NCBI GenBank assembly: GCA_020746105.1
Contig: CM036617.1
Coordinates: 203,629,971 to 203,693,970 of the forward strand
Direction: 5' to 3'
DNA length: 64,000 bases
Origin: Trogon surrucura
Taxonomy: Eukaryota; Chordata; Aves; Trogoniformes; Trogonidae
In this document: positions 60,336 to 64,000 of the stretch, piece by piece
Numbering within the stretch: the stretch's first letter is position 1
Layout: each line of letters begins with the position of its first letter
Program-made: the position numbers and the translations under genes
Notes under the pieces: generated by a model
What the model was told of the DNA's origin: nothing
The model's input: only the letters and a program-made list of their open reading frames with translations
The model's database searches: none

Positions 60336-60556
60336 CTGTGTCCTCTCCCAAGCTCTTACCCACGCCAAGACTACTCACAAGGTGAGGAGAAGGGATGCAT
60401 AGAGTGTGAAAAAGAAAAAACCTTGATGCTGTGCACTGTCCAGCAGCAGCTGAAACATTGGTGTGTTATCAATACTGTTTCAGTTACAAATAAAAAGCAT
60501 ATCACCATATGGCTGCTATAAAGAAAAGTAATGTCATCCCAAGTCGACCCAGTACA
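60336..60556 (-). mobile_element. Partial ERVL-like LTR, minus strand (5' part)
   Basis: This block matches, segment by segment, the right half of the LTR at 57536-58061: CTGTGTCC(T/C)CTC near 60336, GATGCTGTGCA(C/A) near 60425, ACATTGGTGTGTTATCAA at 60457-60474, CACCATATGG(C/T)(T)GCTAT near 60500-60520, and AAGTCGACCCAGTACA at its end (60556, TGTACTGGGTCGAC on the minus strand). The rest of the LTR is missing. It is about 2.3 kb from the other copy and in the same orientation, but shows no retroviral sequence in between. Confidence 0.8.
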
Positions 60557-63520
60557 ACCAATTATTCTCAAAATATTTAGAAAATCAGGCCAATAATGGG
60601 TCATTAACTTTTAACGTGTAAATCACCAGTATGACACTCGTATCCTGCCAGCAGATTCATCTCACCTGTATTTTACTGGATTATAGAAAAGATGCCCTCC
60701 CTGCAGCCACCTTCTTTTTTTCAGAAATGAATATGTTTTATAGCCATCTTACAAGAAAGAGAAAGCTTGAGAGCTGGAAATCATGGTTCTGTGCTGAGTA
60801 CTATCCACTGTGACATAAAGATTTTACGCAGCATTATATTATGGTGCAGCAAGAATAAGAGAACAAGATGCACTACACTTGCAGTGGTTGTCTTTGACTG
60901 CAAAACAACATTACTGAAATCCCAGATAGTGGAATTGTCTGTAATTTTTTTCCAGCCTTATGGGTAACACAAAGCACAGGTTTTAATATTCTGAGATTTA
61001 ATTTTTATACAGGAGATTGTATGGCTCGGATCTGCTCCAATCTCTGCCTCCACAATGAAAGAGCAGTTATTTGTGGGCCGTGGTTGTCATACATATTATC
61101 ATATGGACTGAGGATGAAACACATGAGATCATCTAAATGCAAACAACTGGTATATTCGTATTCACAGCATTCATTGATTTCTTATTATTCACATTTTTAT
61201 TCAATGGGTTCTTAATAATCTTGATAGTTATGTGTCTTCTAGGTCACACAGAAAGCCAGAGATATGCAGTTTGTGTGGTGTTTCATTTAAATTTAAAAGC
61301 TTTCTGATTACATCATTAGGAAGTAGAGGAACATTTAATCTTAACCTATTTATTTTAGTAGTACATATGCAAGACCCCATTACAACAGCATCTGAGTAGC
61401 TCATTAACTTTATTGTAATCATTCTCACAACATTTTAAGGAGGTAGAACTGAGCGAAAAGAGCTAACAGTCAAGCTCATAAAGAGTTATGAGATGTATTC
61501 TTAAGGATAGCTTCCTTCTCTATATATAGGAATTAAATCTGCGTTTCTTAAATCTCAAAAGTGTACATGAATGAGCGGTCTATAACTTGTTCATGAAAAT
61601 GCTCTAGAAGTATGGTTCTTTTTGTGTGGCAGAGGAAAGACATGTGGATCTCCTGAAGCCATAGTTAGATCTAAGAGTTATTCTTTATATAGGTTAGGGT
61701 AATAATGGCTTGTGGTCTGTGTTCTGAAGACTGTTCCCACGCTTTATAGTAAAATGTGTTTGGATCCAATTTCTTCCCCTCTGCTTACTGTCCTAACTCT
61801 TTTCATTAGAAAAAATATTTGTATTTTGTACTAACTGAAGATGAAATAGTACTAGATTGGATGTGCCTGAGAGATTTCAAAGTAATGTAAAAAAATATAT
61901 ATTTTTCAAGATGCTGATATATTACCCAGTTTCTAATATACAATGCTTTCTGTATCTTGAGAAAACTGGATAACTGAAAGCTAAGAGACTTTTAAAGCTT
62001 TTGATCTAAGCTGTTTTCTATATTGTTTAAAAACAGAAGTTAACATTCTTCTTTCCTAAATTTTGAAAATATAATTAATGGAATAGTCACAGATGTTTTG
62101 AAATTCTTTCTTATAACTCCACTTTTGTTTATTTTCCATGTATCATTTAGAAGTAATTATAAGTTTATTTAGAGGAAATTGTCTTAAGGAATGTAATATA
62201 CATGATGCTATTGAAAAGCAAAATGTTTTCTTTACTTATATATGAAGAAGAATGCTGGAAAAGACATGGAAATTGCTCATGGAGAAATTTGGGTTCAACC
62301 ATTCCCTTGCTTTTCATACACTAAATATCTTCATGAAAAATTAAATCTGAGAGCTCAATTTCCATAAATAGATTTATTACTGTCACTAATAACTAGGAAT
62401 TAATTATAGCTAAATCAACATTCAGTATGAATAGTTAGCACAGAAGCCACGTGGAAAATGTTATAAGCACAACTCACTCTTACTGGGTTATACTCTGCAT
62501 ATCCTTTGTAACTGCGCAACTGGGATATCTCATGATATATATACTATGTGAGAAAAGGTTTTTCCAAGAGTTTTTAAGTCATTTACACATGATGCCTTCT
62601 CACTCAGAGATGTTCAAGTGGAGTTATGAACAGAATTTAAAAGTGAGAGAATAGTGAGGAAAGGAATGACAATGTGGTGCTCAGATTTGTACAGATTGTA
62701 TTGAATTTATAAGTAAAGTCTTCTGCTGTGAATAAACACCAGGCTTAGCATTAAATTTTGTCAGACCAACACAAACTCGTAAGTATTATACAAATTACTG
62801 AAATTTCGAGTAGTAAAACCTTCAGAAAGAAGGCACAAGAGAAAATGTATTCATAGAGTTACAAGAGACTTACGTAATTTTTCCACCCTTTAAAAAATAC
62901 GTCAGAACTTTTTTGCTTTTTTTTTGCTTTTGCTTGAAACAATTTATGGAGTTTTGTCTGGGTGATACTTAACACACTGATTAAGCAAGCACCGAGATGG
63001 TAATTATTTCCTCATTCTGAAAATTTCTTTGGACTAAAAGAGATTAAACTCTTATTACTAGGATCAATCTTGTTGTATCCCCCATATTAGTGTCAAAACA
63101 GCTAGCGTAAATATTTCAGAAATGGACTGTATAATAAATCAAAGATATCTATTAAGAAATAGTTGGTTAAATCTATGTGGATGCCTTCACTAATTCTGCC
63201 AGCTCTTTAAAAGTTTGCAGAGGAATGTTGTGTTTGGGAAATCAGCATAGTGAGTGCTTTTGGTACAAAAAGATCTGTCTGTTTTAGACACCAAAATATC
63301 AAGTTCTTAGGACTTTTTAACAACCTATGGGGAAAAGTTAAGTGCTTCTTTAGACAAAAATTCCATGTACGTATGAGTACAGGAATTTGCAGCTCAGTTT
63401 GCCTAGACTTCTGAGAATGATCTTATGAAGGGAAATACTGCAGTTGTTGCAGGGATGTTGCCTCCCTTCAGCTTCCTAGTTATGCAGTGGAATCATCCAA
63501 GGATACTCTAACCAGTACGT
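60557..63520. other. Long unannotated AT-rich stretch
   Basis: No gene or repeat family is recognised. The open frames are under 80 codons and without motifs. Confidence 0.5.
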
Positions 63521-64000
63521 CATAGAATCATAGAATCAAGAGTTTTGGTTAGAAGAGACCTTCAAAACCATTGAATCCAACCTTTGTTCTAGCCCTATCA
63601 GCACCACTAAACCACATCCCTCAGAGCAACATCTACCTGTCTCTTAAACACCTCCAGGAAAGGTGACTCAGCCACCTCCATGGGCAGCCTGTTCCAATGG
63701 TTGACAGCCCTCTCAGTAAAGAAATTCTTCCTAATATCCAACCCGAACCTCCCCTGGAGCAACTTAAGACCATTTCCCCTTGTCCTATCACTCGCCACTA
63801 GGGAGAACAGACCAACCTCCATCTCGCTGTCTTTCAGGTAGTTGTAGAGAGCAATAAAGTCTTCTCGTCTCCAGGCTAAACAGCCTCAGATCCCTCAGCC
63901 GTTCCTTGTATGACACATGTTCCAAATCCTTTACCAGCTTTTAGCCCACCTCTGTACCCTCTCCAACACCTCATTGTTCCTCTTGCAGTGAGGGGTCCAG
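63521..64000 (-). mobile_element. CR1 LINE 3' part, minus strand, cut by window end
   Basis: It starts with two CATAGAAT units at 63521-63537. A 3' UTR and the ORF2 C-terminus follow: a 71-codon frame (63607-63822) reads [36 protein letters not shown] and a [26 protein letters not shown] end. A frameshift near 63825-63870 separates it from the upstream YEERLR-like region. The element continues beyond 64000. The C-terminal sequence is closest to that of the plus-strand copy at 7136-10186. Confidence 0.93.

Noticed and set aside
57536..60556. A provirus bounded by the two same-orientation LTRs
   Set aside because: There is no gag, pol or env remnant between them, an unrelated old CR1 sits there, and the left LTR has its own possible target duplication.
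1..64000. tRNA, rRNA, CRISPR array, bacterial operon or phage features
   Set aside because: Composition, CR1 LINEs and avian LTRs show vertebrate nuclear DNA. No cloverleaf with internal A/B boxes, spaced direct-repeat array or operon structure was seen by eye.

Overview
The window reads as a non-coding stretch of a bird nuclear genome. It is AT-rich, has no spliced or single-exon host gene that I can recognise, and has no RNA gene or CRISPR array. It is studded with CR1 LINE retrotransposons, recognisable by the reverse-transcriptase reading frame and by the short 3'-terminal repeat ATTCTATG (CATAGAAT on the other strand). It also carries solo LTRs of avian endogenous-retrovirus type. CR1 elements of several ages plus ERVL-like LTRs ending in ...CAACCCAC(G/A)ACA are typical of birds. 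I cannot name the species.

Layout. 1-3.1 kb is single-copy-looking DNA with one GC-richer unclassified block. 3.1-10.2 kb is a CR1 cluster: a young-looking minus-strand CR1 with an uninterrupted 454-codon RT segment (3108-4566), a short plus-strand 3' fragment (5528-6042), and a plus-strand CR1 (about 7136-10186) split by a 1187-bp solo LTR with a 5-bp target duplication (7888-9074). 10.2-22 kb is mostly unique AT-rich DNA with a 224-bp polypyrimidine pentamer tract, a hairpin and one old CR1 piece. 22-28.5 kb carries four CR1 3' fragments and two further LTRs. 28.5-44 kb is mostly unique, but holds an ancient minus-strand CR1 interrupted by another LTR (36709-37559) and remnants of old amniote repeats. 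44-54.7 kb has a very old CR1, a (CTTC)n tract, a CR1 with an apparent internal inversion (52.0-52.7 kb) and a 1.5-kb dead CR1 (53111-54650). 54.7-64 kb has two LTRs of one family and two CR1 3' ends, the last cut by the window edge.

Nothing here works as a gene set. The only protein-coding capacity is broken or 5'-truncated CR1 ORF2. All copies lack the endonuclease end and so cannot be autonomous. The region is useful mainly as a record of nested transposition: LTR into CR1 twice, CR1 inversion, and inverted CR1 tail repeats. I found no undescribed biological system.
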